Shown here: piece after piece, positions 48,501 through 57,005 of the stretch
Position numbering within the stretch: the stretch's first letter is position 1
Layout of the letters: every line of letters begins with the position of its first letter
Assembly: GCA_013350335.1 (NCBI GenBank)
Contig: CM023537.1
Coordinates: 50,156,111 to 50,220,110 of the forward strand
DNA from: Chimonanthus salicifolius
Lineage: Eukaryota; Streptophyta; Magnoliopsida; Laurales; Calycanthaceae
DNA: 64,000 nt
Direction: 5' to 3'
The notes under the pieces: model-generated
Databases searched by the model: none
Seen by the model: only the letters and a program-made list of their open reading frames with translations
Told to the model about the DNA's origin: nothing
Made by a program: the position numbers and the translations under genes

Positions 48501-51500
48501 ATCAATTTTTGTATGTCTTTGTTAGATTTGTCTCTCCCATGTGCGTCTCTGTGTCTGTGCCGCACATGCATGCTTGTGTGCATGTGTACATGTTTGTGTA
48601 TGCACTTGCGAGTGTTCAGGTCTGACCTTTCAAAAAGAAAGTGTGTTTGGATGTGGACATGTGCATACTTTTTTGGATGGGGGGGCATATGTAGAAAAAT
48701 ATACTTAAGAAAAAAAAAGATAATGGAGAAGAAATTCTTAGTGTATTGTATTGAATGTGTAGAACTAGGGCTGCAAGTCGGGTCGGGCGGGTCGGGTTTT
48801 AATAAACCCAACCCTAACCCATGTCACAACACATTGAACCCGACCCGACCTGACCCGAATTAAAAACTCGATCTAGCCAACCCGACCCAACTCGAGTTTG
48901 TAGTAATACCTTCAACCTGACCCGACCCGACCCGACCCGACTTTCACCCTCCTTTCAGCTCTATTTGGATGCATGGAAAAGGAAGTACTTTCATGAAAAT
49001 AACCATTTTCTAACAAAAATTAGTAATGGGTTAAGCAAAAGTTGTATAAAATCCACAGGAACCAATACCTAAACATCCACAGATTTATAAACAAAAGTTG
49101 TATAAAGAAAAAAAGAAGCACAAGATAAGGAAAAAAAAAAAACCCAGATCAGAAATAGAAAAGGAGAGGTGGGTTTTGAAGACTGTGTCCCAAATCTGGG
49201 CTTTGATCACCTTGCCATCAACCTTCAAGCTCTGAGATGTGAACTCGACGCCAATGGTGTACTTGGACCCGAAGCTAAACTCATTTCTAGTGAATCTTGA
49301 GAGCAGATTCGACTTCCTGACTCCCAAATAAAATAGAGAAACTCACCTAGGTCCGGCTGGGAAGAAAAAGAATAATAAGGAAGGGGGTCACAGCTTGGCC
49401 GAGAGAGAGAGGTGAAGAAGAGGCAAAGCGGCGATGAGATTGGGAGAGGGAGAAAAAAAACTTGCCGATGCTCTAGGGCTGAAAAAAACGAATGATATTA
49501 GGGCTTGAGGGTGGAGGAATGGAGGTTTTTATGTTAAAGAAATTTCGGGTCGGGTCGGGTTGGGTTGAAATTTAAAGACCTTAGCCCGATCCGACCAGAA
49601 TTTTGTGCGGGTTTTTCTTTTCTCAACCCGACCCGACCCTATGGCCCGACTCTTGTAACCCAACCTGCATGATTTCTCGGGTTGAGTCATGCGGGTCGGG
49701 CCAAAACCTGACTCGAGTTGCAGCTCTATGTAGAACTATAGGGGTTACAGGTATAAATAATAAACAAAGGGGCCAATCATGCGGCTGATTATGGAATGAA
49801 ATAAATAAATGACTCATTACAATCAATCATACAGAGTTTCAGTTCACTTTCCAGAATTGGAAGACTTTGGTCAACTGCGTTGCAAACGTGGGTCCCACAA
49901 CATTCTCCCTCAAGCTGGTTCAAAGATGTCAAGTAACCCCAACTTGCTAACAACCGAATCGAGCTGAGTTCGGGGAACTTTTTTTGAAATTGTCCGCAAG
50001 CTGATCTTTAAACTTCAGATGATGACTGAAAAGTCGACCTTCAGAAATATGCTAACGAAGGAAGTGACAATCCACTTCAATGTGTTTAGTCCGCTTATGA
50101 AAGACTGGATTGGAGGCAATGCTGATGGCCGCTTGATTGTTACAAAACATGACGAGTAGATCGGCAAGAGCGAAGTCCAATTCAGTAAGGAATTGTTTGA
50201 ACCACAACAATTAAGAAGTAATATTAGCCATGGCACGATATTCGGCCTCAGCGCTTGAACGAGCAACAACTAACTGCTTCTTGCTCGCCAGGCAATTAAA
50301 TTTGAGCCCAAGAAAACATAATAGCCAGAAGTGAAGCGGCGATCATCCGGAGACCTGGCCCAATCAACATCAGAATAACTGCGAATCGGATAAGTAAGTT
50401 GGTGCGCATAGAACAAGTCACGGCCATGATGAGCCTTAAGATACCGAAGGATACAGAACACAACATGGAGATGAGTGTCCCATGGTTCATGCATGAACTG
50501 GCTGACGACACCAACAACATAAGATAAGTCTGGTCTCGTGATGGTGAGATATGAGCTTGACGACAAGTTTCTGAAAATAACTTGGTGTGTCAAGAAAATT
50601 CTCATCAGATGCAGATAACTTGGTGTTCACATCCAGTGGGGTATCAGCAGGTTTGCAGCCAGAATAGCCAGTTTCCTGGAGGGGACCCAGGGTATATTTC
50701 CACTGAGAGAGATAGAGGCCACGAGAAGACCGAGCAACTTCAATTCCAAGAAAGTACCGGAGAGACTGCAAATCCTTAATATCAAAAGTCCACTGAAGAT
50801 TATGTTTGAAGGAAGAGATGGTTTCGTCATAGTTACCTCTGAGAACAATGTCATCAATATAGATTACCAAAATAATCACAACTGACTGGAGACGGTAGAT
50901 AAAGATTGAGTGATCCAGCTAGTAGAGAGTAAAACCATAGGGTAACAAGGCACTGCTAAACTTCTCCAACCAAGTTCGGGGAGACTACTGAAGACCATAT
51001 AGAGCCTTTTTTAGTCTGCAAACAGAGTTGGGTCCCCCTACTTGACAAACCCCGAAGGAGGAAGCATATACACGTCTTCCTGAAGATCACCATGGAGAAA
51101 AGCACTCTTCACATCTAACTTGTGAAGTGGCCAATCAAAAATCGTGTTGAGTGAGTAAAATCCGCACAAATGTAATCTTGGCAACTGGTGAGAAGGTGTC
51201 TGGTAGTCCACATCATATGTTTGCGTGAAGCCTTTGACAACTAGGCAAGCCTTATACCTAGCAATGGAGCCATCAGGATTATGTTTCAAGTCAAATACCC
51301 ACTTGCACCCAACATGAGTCTTTCCCTGTGGCAAAGGAACCAGGTCGCAAGTGTTGTTCTTCTCAAGGGTAGTTAATTCTTCATCCATGGCTGCTTTCCA
51401 CGAGAGTTGTTTCAACGACGTATCAATCATCTTTGGTATCTTGATGTTGTCTAATGTTGTGAGAAAGCTGTGATAGGAGGGGGAAACAACATGATATGAT

Positions 51501-54500
51501 ACAAACCAATCAATTGAATGATTGGTGCAAAAGCACTTACCTTTGCGAAGGGCAATAGGAAGATCAGACTGGTCAGAGGAAGGTGGATCTGGATCACTGA
51601 CAGATGGTGGAGTCAGGAGCAGGTGGCGGTCGAGACTGGCGGCATTGATACACCAGAATGGGCTTGGGAGGACTAGTCGGCCCAACATCTGTTGGGAGAA
51701 GAGGAAGGACTGGGGAAGGAGAAAAGGTAAAGGGAGCTGGAAAATATGGGTTTCGCTAAAAAAATGTGACATCCATGGAGATATAATTTTTTCCTAGTAA
51801 GAGGATCAAAACACTTATAACCTTTATGAAAAGTTGAATAACCTAGGAACACACAGCGCACAGCCCGAAAAGGGGAGTTTATGGCCAGAGAAGTTGTCAA
51901 CAAAGTAGACACACCCAAAGACATGCAAGGGAATGTGTGTGATGGGTTTATGTCGTGACAAAAGGTCAATGGGGGACTGGTTTTGTAAGATGCAAGATGG
52001 CATTCTATTGATAAGATAACAAGCAGTTAGCACAGCTTCGAGCCAATAGAACTGGGGAACATGCATGGTAAATAAAAGGGAGCGGACCACCTCAAGAAGG
52101 TGACGATTTTTTTGTTCAGCTATACCATTTGTTGAAGTGTAGAAGGACTAGACAGTTGAGAGTTTATACCATGCTCTTGTGAAAAGGTAAGAAAGGATTG
52201 TGACAAGTATTCCATCGCCCATTATCACTCCTTAAAACCTGAATCTTACACCCAAATTGAGTGTCAACCCACTAGTAAAAAGTGCGAAAATGTTCATGGA
52301 CTTCTGATTTGTGTTTCATCAAGTATGTCCCAGTCATGCAAGAATAATCATTAATAAATGTGACAAAATAATGAAAACCAGTGCGAGATAGAGTAGGAGA
52401 TTGCCAAACATCAGAGTGTATAAGTAAAAATAAAGTAGATGGATTTTTTTTAGAGAGGGGGGAAAAGAAGCTCTACTATGCTTGCCATATTGGCAATGTT
52501 CGCACTCAACATGATTAAAAGATAAACTAGGAACAAGCTATTTTAAAACATAATCTGCAGGATGTCCCAAACAACAATGCCACAGCCACGCATCTGAAGA
52601 GGAAGAGGTTGGACACACCTCCGAGTTGCTAGAGTGAGAGTCGAGAAGGTATAAGCCACCTGCTTTACGACCACCACCCAATACCTGCTCCGTGGTCAGA
52701 TCCTGAAAAACACAGTAAGAAGGAAAGAAAGTGACTGAGCAATTCAAATGTTTAGTCAAATCACTAACAGATAATAAGTTGTGGGGTAAATTGAGAACAT
52801 GCAAAACAGATGAAAGGTCCAAAGTAGGAGTAAGGGGAACAATCACTTTCCCAACAATATCAGTATATGAACCATTGGCTAATTTAACCTTACCACATGA
52901 AACAGGGGAAAGAGAAGAAAAGATAGTGGACATACCAACCATATGGTTAGTAGCACCAGAATCGACAATCCAGGAATGATGGGAGACGTAATGTGCAAAG
53001 GACTCAGTACCTGGGGTAGAGGAGACAACATTAGAAACCTCCGAAGGTTAATGACGCTCCAATCGTTGCAGCAATAAGGTAAAGTCATGTCTGGTTACTG
53101 GGGCACTATCAGAAGCAACAGGAGGTGCACCTGAGAGATTAGCTTGCTTCGGGCGGCCATAAAGTTTGTAGCAGGAATCGACATAATGGTTGTTCATCTT
53201 GCAATAAGTACAAAAACGAGCACCCTTCTTCCATGGGGCTTTGGTGTCCCTACGAGTGTTGGAAGATGAACGTTTGCTATGAGAAGCAGGAACCCCATGA
53301 GTGGAAGACGACACTGAGGAATGAGTGGTGATCAACGCGAAGCATTCAGCCGGCAGAGGAGTCATAATAAGGCGACACCTGTCATCTCAAAGTAATGCAG
53401 AGTAGACCTCATCCAAAGAGGGAAAATGTCATTGCCCAAGCAGTTGGCCCCGTATAAGCTCAAATTCCTGATTCAGTCCAGCCAATAACCCAAATGTTCG
53501 TCTCCGAGCAACCAACTGCTTATAGATAACAGTATCACCGGGGCGTTCAAAGTAACAGATTCAAGTTGATTCAACTCTAACCAACATGTTCGCAATTTGG
53601 AATAATACTGAATCAATAATAACTCTCCCTGTCGGAGATGAGATGTTGTCTGATAGATCTCGTATAAGCGGGCTGAATTGTCATCATTAGAATAAAGGGC
53701 TTTAACTATATCCCAAACATCCTTGGCAGTCGGAAGAGTATAAACAGTGCCATGGATATGATCTTCCATGGAGCGAAGTAGCCAAGACTTGACCAAGGAA
53801 TTTTTAGCTTTCCAAGGTCGGTATGAGGGACTATCCTTGCTTGGTTCTGTGATCGTGCCATCAATATAGTCTGACAGTTGCTTGACTTCAAGAAACATTT
53901 TGACGGAGTGAGACCATTGGAAGCAATGTCTCATCCAACAAAACGGTGGTGATCTTGCCAATATGAGTGGGCCTGGAGGAGGTCATATCGGTAACAGAAG
54001 AGACGGTAGAAGATCCTGCAGAAGAGTCCATGATGTGGAAGTAGTAGTCAAATCAAAGTACTGCAAATAAAGGCCAAAAACTTGACCCAAACATGAAGAT
54101 TCTGAAGTCGATCTGCGAAAAAGTAGCAGCAATGGTCCCGACACAATACCAACCGAAGCAAAAAACCACACCAAATGTCCACACAACACCAATCTGCTGC
54201 AAATGTCCAAACTGCAGAAGAAATCTAGCAAAGGGATGGACATGGACTGTAACAACTAAAAAAGGACCAAAAATGGGCCTCACCGAGATGGTAACCCTAG
54301 TAACTCCAAATGAATGGAAAGAGAAGGTAGGGGCAACCATGGTGGTGCAGATCACAAGTGAATAGAGCGGAATCCTCACTGATCTGCAGAAAAACACCCA
54401 AAATTTGGGAAAATTTGAGTTCCAGGCAGCAATGGCGAGAATGCAGTTACATGGGTCCCACCGTTGATCAAAGATGGCACAACCAGGTGGGATTGAAACT

Positions 54501-55306
54501 AGGGACATAGGCGACTACAGTAGTGAAGGATCGAATTCCAACAATGCCTTTAGCCAACTGATCTAAGCAGAAAACTTGGTTTTCTGGAACGACAGAATCG
54601 CTGGAAGAGGAAAGCGACAGAAACCTGAGAAAATTTCTTCAAAACAGAGTTCCAACCCTATAGATGGAAAGCTCTGTCAAAAACGCGAGGAGGAGAAAGG
54701 GTCCCACTGGCAGATGGTTTGTCAAAGAAGGAGATCAACTGCGGAGAAGAAACAACTATAGGAGATGCTTGCAGGAACCCAAAAAAAAATTTAGATCTGT
54801 GAATATTAGTGGAAGAGCAAGGCTAAAGAGGGACGATCCACTACAGCGGTACAACAGATTCGAAAGAAAACTTCAGAAATCTTTCTGGCTCGATACCATG
54901 TAGAAAAATACACTATAATGGAGAAGAAATTCTTAGTGTATTGTATTGAATGTGTAGAACCATAAGGGTTCCATGTATAAATAATAAACAAAGGAGCCAA
55001 TCATGTTGCTGATTATGGAAAGAAATAAATGAATGACTCGTTACAATCAATCATACAGAGATTCAGTTGACTTTCCAGAATCGGAAGATTTTGGTCAACT
55101 GTGTTGCAGACGTGGGTCCCACAACACCTTATGTGTCCTTGTGTGGGTCCCAGAACAGCATATACTTCTCAGTTAACTATGTAGTGTGTGTGTGTGTTGG
55201 CATGGGTGGCTAGATGGGTGGTTGTGTGTAGGGGGGGGGGGGGGGGGGGGCCGTATTGTACTCATTTTCTGTACAGAAGGCCAGTCTGGGTGGTTGTGTG
55301 TATTGT

Positions 55307-55346
<40 letters not shown>

Positions 55347-56476
55347 ATATTGTACTCATTTTCTGTACAGAAGGCCAGTCTTGAGAGTTGGCTTTTCCTT
55401 TCTTAAATATTCAAATAAAAAGATTTTCAGGACTGGAGATTACAATATGTTCTTAATGATGGCCCATTCACCTGCTGTCATTTACTGAGATTATCCATTC
55501 TGCTATTGTGCATATCCCTCCAATAGGAATAGCCATAAATTTTATGGTGCTAAGTATTATTTCTTTTTCTAGAGGAAAAAAAATATGGTCCTGACATGAG
55601 CATCCATAATGATTGTTTCACTTCTAGCTTCTTGCCGTTTGGTCAAAGATGAATTAGAAATACAAATGTCATTGCATTGTTTTTTTCCCCCCTCCTCTTG
55701 AAAAAGAAGAAGATGACAATGTCTTCTATGGCTAGAGAACTAAATTTTGAGTTTCATCAATGTCGTTGTCTTTATTCTCAAAGTTCTTTATCTCATCTGT
55801 TTGGAGTTGGTCTCATAATTGAATTTTTTTTTTTTTTTTTTGAATTTTGAACATTGTTTTTCATGAGTTCACTCCCCATCTAGTTCCCGTATCACTAGAA
55901 ACCGCAACCCTTTTGACTGCAATAAATGACCAAATTCTAAGTTTCTATTCTTTCTTTTTAAGTAACATAGGTATCTCCACCCCACGTGGAGGTGAGAGTA
56001 ATACCATGGGTACACGAATCCACCCTCAAACCTCGTGCATCAGGTTACTCCAAGAGGAGTCAAACTAGAGACCCCTAGTCTTTTCTTAGAAGTTCAAACC
56101 AACTGAGCTATCCATTCGGGGCTGATTTTCTACTATTTCTTTGGGCTCAGTTATCCAAACACCCCTTATTAAATGATGTTAAGACTGTATTTATTATATT
56201 GGTGATCTCTTTGCTGATACTCCACTCTTATATCTTGTTGTACAATGTGTTTCCAATTTTATTTATACATTTTCAGTCTATGAATATACCAATCTATCTT
56301 CATTCACTGAAATTTTTTTCCGTCCTGCTCATTTTGTTGCAGCAAATGAGAGCACTAAGAGGCGGCTTATCTTCTACACTTTTGCCGAGTACATTGCTTT
56401 GGCATGTGCAAGTGGACTTCAAGTCGTTTTCATTCGCCGCCTGTTTAGCAAGTCAGTTGCATACAACAGGGTTTGA
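30303..56476 (+). CDS. p24 (emp24/TMED) family cargo receptor, beta-type; four exons
   Basis: Joined exons 30303-30530, 41245-41431, 42192-42299 and 56343-56476 give 218 residues; all introns begin GT and end AG, and the phases agree. p24 proteins are type I membrane proteins of COPI and COPII vesicles that cycle between ER and Golgi and help select cargo such as GPI-anchored proteins. Seen here: a signal peptide (about 1-33), a GOLD domain with the paired cysteines Cys41 and Cys109 (motifs [27 protein letters not shown]), a coiled-coil stretch (about 139-175), one membrane segment (about 183-205) and a short cytosolic tail [13 protein letters not shown]. The tail and GOLD motifs match the plant p24-beta group, and length is normal. 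The TTG upstream of the ATG is not needed; ATGG is a good start context. Introns 1 and 3 are greatly enlarged by transposons. Confidence 0.92.
30503..30769 (+). repeat. 267-bp direct repeat, left copy (exon 1 end and intron 1 start)
   Basis: Runs from ctccgatcatccc in exon 1 to gcgtagcttc in intron 1. Identical in length to 31184-31450, with only two substitutions that I can see. Confidence 0.95.
30770..31183 (-). mobile_element. 414-bp LTR (solo) at the junction of the 267-bp repeats
   Basis: On the minus strand it starts TGTTGGAAGTTGTGG and ends CCCTAACA, so it has TG...CA ends. The phrase gagatatacgtgattcggcc is of a type common in plant copia LTRs. There is no 5-bp TSD; instead the 267-bp duplication begins and ends exactly at the LTR boundaries. 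It lies in p24 intron 1, antisense to the gene. Confidence 0.75.
31184..31450 (+). repeat. 267-bp direct repeat, right copy (pseudo-exon end and donor)
   Basis: Second copy of 30503-30769. It includes the last 28 bases of exon 1 followed by the same gtactatg donor at 31212, so a duplicate 5' splice site exists in intron 1. Confidence 0.95.
31640..32128 (-). mobile_element. tRNA-derived SINE interrupted by a MITE
   Basis: Minus-strand text has an A-box-like GTAGCTCAGTTGG and a B-box-like AGGTTTGACTC at 32128-32040, and the SINE body resumes at about 31757-31640 with the phrase tgtatccatg-gattagtctcgcc shared with the copies at 38937 and 55962. Between about 31762 and 32050 is an insertion with ends TGGCAA...TTGCCA and many gacccaa words, probably a small hAT-like MITE whose TSD is eroded. 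Confidence 0.6.
32228..32410 (-). mobile_element. tRNA-derived SINE
   Basis: On the minus strand: GGTGGCTCAACTGGTAG (A box) and GTCCCAAGTTCGAATCCC (B box), then a body ending in a poly-A run (plus-strand tttttttt near 32228). A different SINE family from its neighbour. Located in p24 intron 1. Confidence 0.65.
32560..34290 (-). pseudogene. Degenerate RTE-type LINE reverse transcriptase
   Basis: Minus-strand translations in shifting frames show, in the correct order, [11 protein letters not shown] (linker), [31 protein letters not shown], and [13 protein letters not shown], followed near 32660-32600 by a C-terminal [19 protein letters not shown] block. These match the plant RTE reverse transcriptase consensus around its palm domain. 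Many stops and frameshifts show it is dead. It lies in p24 intron 1. Confidence 0.7.
34312..34741. mobile_element. Possible hAT-like MITE
   Basis: The left end taggtgtggcaat and the inverse of the right end (taggggatgcaat) are similar, and the interior is full of gggtc/gacc words. No convincing 8-bp duplication remains. Confidence 0.35.
35180..35560 (-). pseudogene. L1-type LINE tail with RNase H-like remnant
   Basis: Minus-strand reading gives [19 protein letters not shown] and, after a stop, [14 protein letters not shown], resembling the RNase H-like C-terminus of plant L1 LINEs. An A-rich tail (plus-strand tttttttttttt near 35172) follows. Degenerate. Confidence 0.5.
35840..38640. other. 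Unassigned, retroelement-like part of p24 intron 1 (interrupted by a solo LTR)
   Basis: Moderately GC-rich for this window. Short plus-strand blocks (for example near 35930-36050 and 36540-36640) look like decayed coding sequence, perhaps an L1 ORF1 (DUF4283-like) region, but no frame stays open and no motif is decisive. The solo LTR at 36777-37156 split it. Confidence 0.3.
36777..37156 (-). mobile_element. Solo LTR with TSD gaggg
   Basis: On the minus strand it starts TGATGTAGGACACGCG and ends GGCGAGCTTCCACAGCA. The pentamer gaggg flanks it (36772-36776, 37157-37161). Start, TATATAAGCTATG box and overall layout are related to the LTRs of the 46123-48504 element, but clearly diverged. Confidence 0.85.
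38925..39090 (-). mobile_element. tRNA-derived SINE (same family as 55962)
   Basis: Minus strand: GGTTTAGCTCAGTTGGCTTG (A box), then AGACCTCTAGTC/CTTAAGCTCAACCC (B-box-like), then tgtatccatggattagtctc and ttggggtggggatac near the 3' end. AT-rich flanks atttatttattt resemble a target duplication. Confidence 0.65.
40016..40210 (+). mobile_element. TRIM-like solo LTR with TSD caaaa
   Basis: Starts TGTAATACCTTGCC, ends GGGTCGTTACA, 195 bp, flanked by caaaa at 40011-40015 and 40211-40215. It contains a TATATAAG box and aagcggacaatattgtg, text typical of short plant TRIM-type LTRs. In p24 intron 1. Confidence 0.85.
41245..41431 (+). CDS. p24 exon 2 (rest of GOLD domain)
   Basis: Begins after ttgcttgtag with [14 protein letters not shown] and ends ...EHDLAKD plus one base before gttagt (phase 1). 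Confidence 0.9.
42192..42299 (+). CDS. p24 exon 3 (coiled-coil region)
   Basis: Begins after ttttgcag, encodes [17 protein letters not shown] through DTRHRH and ends one base into a Thr codon before gtaggt. Choosing this donor rather than the next gt gives the family-typical RHRHTNEST junction. Confidence 0.88.
43330..43640. mobile_element. Foldback MITE with long imperfect inverted arms
   Basis: Left arm words gggtattac, caccac, aaggtctgggcttgaac and attgattggat recur inverted in the right arm (gtaatagcc, gtggtg, gttcaagcatagacctt, atccaatcaa). The arms are about 140 bp around an AT-rich centre near 43470. No ORF. In p24 intron 3. Confidence 0.6.
44530..45035 (-). pseudogene. L1-type LINE C-terminal fragment
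   Basis: A minus-strand frame (about 45030-44739) reads [16 protein letters not shown] and [20 protein letters not shown], matching the zinc-binding region that follows the reverse transcriptase in plant L1 elements. The 5' part is missing, as expected for truncated LINE insertions; the rest downstream is degenerate. Confidence 0.6.
45038..45076. repeat. (CT)n/(CCCT)n microsatellite
   Basis: About eight CT units followed by about five CTCC units. Confidence 0.9.
45311..45460. repeat. 75-bp tandem duplication
   Basis: 45311-45385 and 45386-45460 are identical except for one base (ccttataa versus cctaataa). It lies in p24 intron 3 in unassigned sequence; very recent. Confidence 0.95.
46123..46515 (+). 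repeat. 5' LTR
   Basis: Starts TGACGTAGGACACGC, ends GTGCTTCTGCATCA; TATATAAAGCTATG box. It has about 45 bases near its 3' end that the other LTR lacks. Confidence 0.85.
48155..48504 (+). repeat. 3' LTR
   Basis: Starts TGATGTAGGACACAC, ends GTGCTTCCGCATCA; aligned to the 5' LTR with scattered substitutions, so the insertion is not recent. Confidence 0.85.
48766..49728. mobile_element. hAT element (Pack-type) carrying a Rab GTPase fragment
   Basis: Ends TAGGGCTGCAAGTCGGG and (inverse) TAGAGCTGCAACTCGAG; TSD tgtagaac at 48758-48765 and 49729-49736. The outer regions are arrays of cgaccc/gggtcg words as in the MITE at 10731-11053. The central 49090-49490 is different: it holds a Rab GTPase coding fragment on the minus strand plus purine-rich sequence that may be its 5' UTR. 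No transposase. Confidence 0.88.
49184..49324 (-). pseudogene. Captured exon fragment of a RabA (Rab11)-type small GTPase
   Basis: 47 residues read [16 protein letters not shown], then KYTIGVEF, then [13 protein letters not shown]. These are the P-loop end, switch I and the WDT motif of plant RabA GTPases, which direct trans-Golgi and endosomal vesicle traffic. The second P-loop glycine is replaced by arginine (family GVGKSN), and the sequence stops matching after IWDT, where the family continues AGQE. Nothing of the GTP-specificity motifs or prenylated tail is present, so it is not functional. Confidence 0.8.
50230..50605 (-). pseudogene. copia RNase H domain remnant
   Basis: Reads [19 protein letters not shown] and [27 protein letters not shown] text, the usual copia connection and RNase H start. 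Downstream frames to 49990 are broken. Confidence 0.8.
50487..51420 (-). pseudogene. copia reverse transcriptase, broken
   Basis: The N-terminal part (about 51420-51038) reads [31 protein letters not shown] and [18 protein letters not shown]; the active-site block [10 protein letters not shown] lies near 50850 in another frame, followed by [14 protein letters not shown] interrupts [13 protein letters not shown] near 50985, and frameshifts separate the blocks. Confidence 0.88.
51673..52560 (-). pseudogene. copia integrase, broken
   Basis: Blocks [28 protein letters not shown] and [20 protein letters not shown] C-terminal text are readable; the core near 52100-52500 has multiple frame changes and stops. 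Confidence 0.8.
52538..52985 (-). pseudogene. copia protease and pre-integrase region
   Basis: Shows the aspartic protease site [14 protein letters not shown] (about 52977-52936), then [21 protein letters not shown] and [11 protein letters not shown], the pre-integrase zinc-binding start. Confidence 0.85.
53048..53990 (-). pseudogene. copia gag
   Basis: A UBN2-type gag (53961-53473) reads [16 protein letters not shown] and [15 protein letters not shown], and a CCHC zinc knuckle [14 protein letters not shown] is encoded near 53220-53165 in the next frame. Confidence 0.82.
53991..54898 (-). other. copia 5' untranslated/leader region
   Basis: Between the gag start and the primer-binding site at about 54898-54886. 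Open frames here do not resemble known domains. Confidence 0.5.
54899..55126 (-). repeat. copia 5' LTR
   Basis: 228 bp; matches 48690-48765 plus 49737-49902 of the other LTR. Confidence 0.9.
55190..55380. repeat. Duplicated unit with G20 and G36 homopolymers
   Basis: Two units, each with ggttgtgtgta, a G run (55231-55250 and 55307-55342) and then tattgtactcattttctgtacagaaggccagtc. The G runs are on the sense strand of the p24 pre-mRNA. Exact run lengths may be affected by sequencing error. Confidence 0.85.
55962..56125 (-). mobile_element. tRNA-derived SINE
   Basis: Minus strand: GGATAGCTCAGTTGGTTTG (A box), GTCTCTAGTTTGACTCC (B box), then cgtgtacccatgg and gtggggtggagatac. Same family as 38925-39090. 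It lies about 220 bases before p24 exon 4. Confidence 0.7.
56343..56476 (+). CDS. p24 exon 4 (membrane segment, tail, stop)
   Basis: Begins after ttgttgcag, encodes [13 protein letters not shown], a membrane segment and [10 protein letters not shown], then TGA. The 3' UTR probably ends before the SINE at 56812. Confidence 0.9.
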
Positions 56477-56811
56477 TACTAAATATTTTGTATTTCTATA
56501 TTTATTGTTGAGTTAGTATAATAGAGTTTTTAGATGTACCAGAAATTAGCTTATTTAATAAATTGTGTCCATCTTTTCTCAACCATGAGTTCCAGTGCTT
56601 CAAAATGCCATTTGTGGTGGTACAAGCCTGGCTTTGGTTTTGAATTTCTTGACGAGGCAGGTGTAATTGTTAACCTTACTGTTGTAGGACCAGATTGAAA
56701 GGCACTTTGAAGTGATATATGAAACTAACATTGAGCTGTTCCATGGCATTGTGGGAACATTGTATGAAAATGCTGTCAATTTGCACAGATCATAGTCAAA
56801 ACTTTCAAATA
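56477..56811 (+). other. p24 3' UTR and flank
   Basis: AT-rich, with ttaataaattg near 56555 as a possible polyadenylation signal. No other feature seen. Confidence 0.5.
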
Positions 56812-57005
56812 ATGCTTGTCTAGGTTAGGTTGATGGTCATATTCCCACCGTTGTATGTGGGAGGTCTTGGGATCAAGCCCCCCTCAACACAAGAAGGGCC
56901 ACTCTCCTTAGTTTGTGCCCTGTGTGCGGATATGGAGGTTTTTACTTGTTTCAAGGATTAGTCAAGTGGAACGCCTGAATACCTTGGTCTTCAAAAAAAA
57001 AAAAA
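56812..57005 (+). mobile_element. SINE with poly-A tail
   Basis: Internal ggtctcttgggatcaagcccc-like B box (ggtcttgggatcaagcccc), a body ending ggattagtcaagtgg...ccttggtcttc and 13 A residues. Related to the copy at 59612-59795. Confidence 0.65.

Larger units (their letters stand above)
46123..48504 (+). mobile_element. Non-autonomous LTR retrotransposon
   Basis: Two LTRs (46123-46515 and 48155-48504) bound a 1.64-kb interior. Immediately after the 5' LTR is attggttcagagcca, a variant of the initiator-methionine primer-binding site; immediately before the 3' LTR is the purine tract gaccgggggaa. The interior has several overlapping frames but no recognisable gag zinc knuckle, protease, reverse transcriptase or integrase; a short gag-like string ([12 protein letters not shown]) is read near 47580-47620. 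I could not see a clear 5-bp TSD. In p24 intron 3. Confidence 0.8.
48690..49902 (-). repeat. copia 3' LTR, split by a hAT element
   Basis: About 242 bp of LTR after removing 48766-49728 and one copy of its 8-bp TSD. Confidence 0.88.
48690..55126 (-). mobile_element. Degenerate Ty1/copia retrotransposon
   Basis: The 5' LTR is 54899-55126 and the 3' LTR is 48690-49902 (split by a hAT element). On the minus strand the LTR starts TGTTGTGGGACCCACG and ends TTTTTCTACA. Next to the 5' LTR is the primer-binding site TGGTATCGAGCCA; before the 3' LTR is a purine tract GAGGGAGAA. Coding order gag, protease, integrase, RT, RNase H defines Ty1/copia. All frames are broken by stops and shifts. No clear TSD is left at the outer ends. 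It sits antisense in p24 intron 3. Confidence 0.9.

Noticed and set aside
46123..48504. A 5-bp target duplication for this LTR retrotransposon
   Set aside because: Left flank gtttc and right flank atttt do not match well enough to call.
48479..48863. Open frames of 110 and 126 codons on both strands
   Set aside because: Caused by tg/gt-rich text; they cross the boundary of an LTR retrotransposon and a copia LTR.
48780..48945. Telomere-like or satellite array of cgaccc words
   Set aside because: The words are irregular and bounded by hAT ends and an 8-bp TSD, so they are subterminal repeats of a transposon.
48690..55126. A 5-bp target duplication for the copia element
   Set aside because: Left flank gcata and right flank cctta do not match; the ends may be eroded or rearranged.
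55186..55488. Glycine-rich open frames
   Set aside because: Produced by the poly-G runs; inside the p24 intron and without other support.
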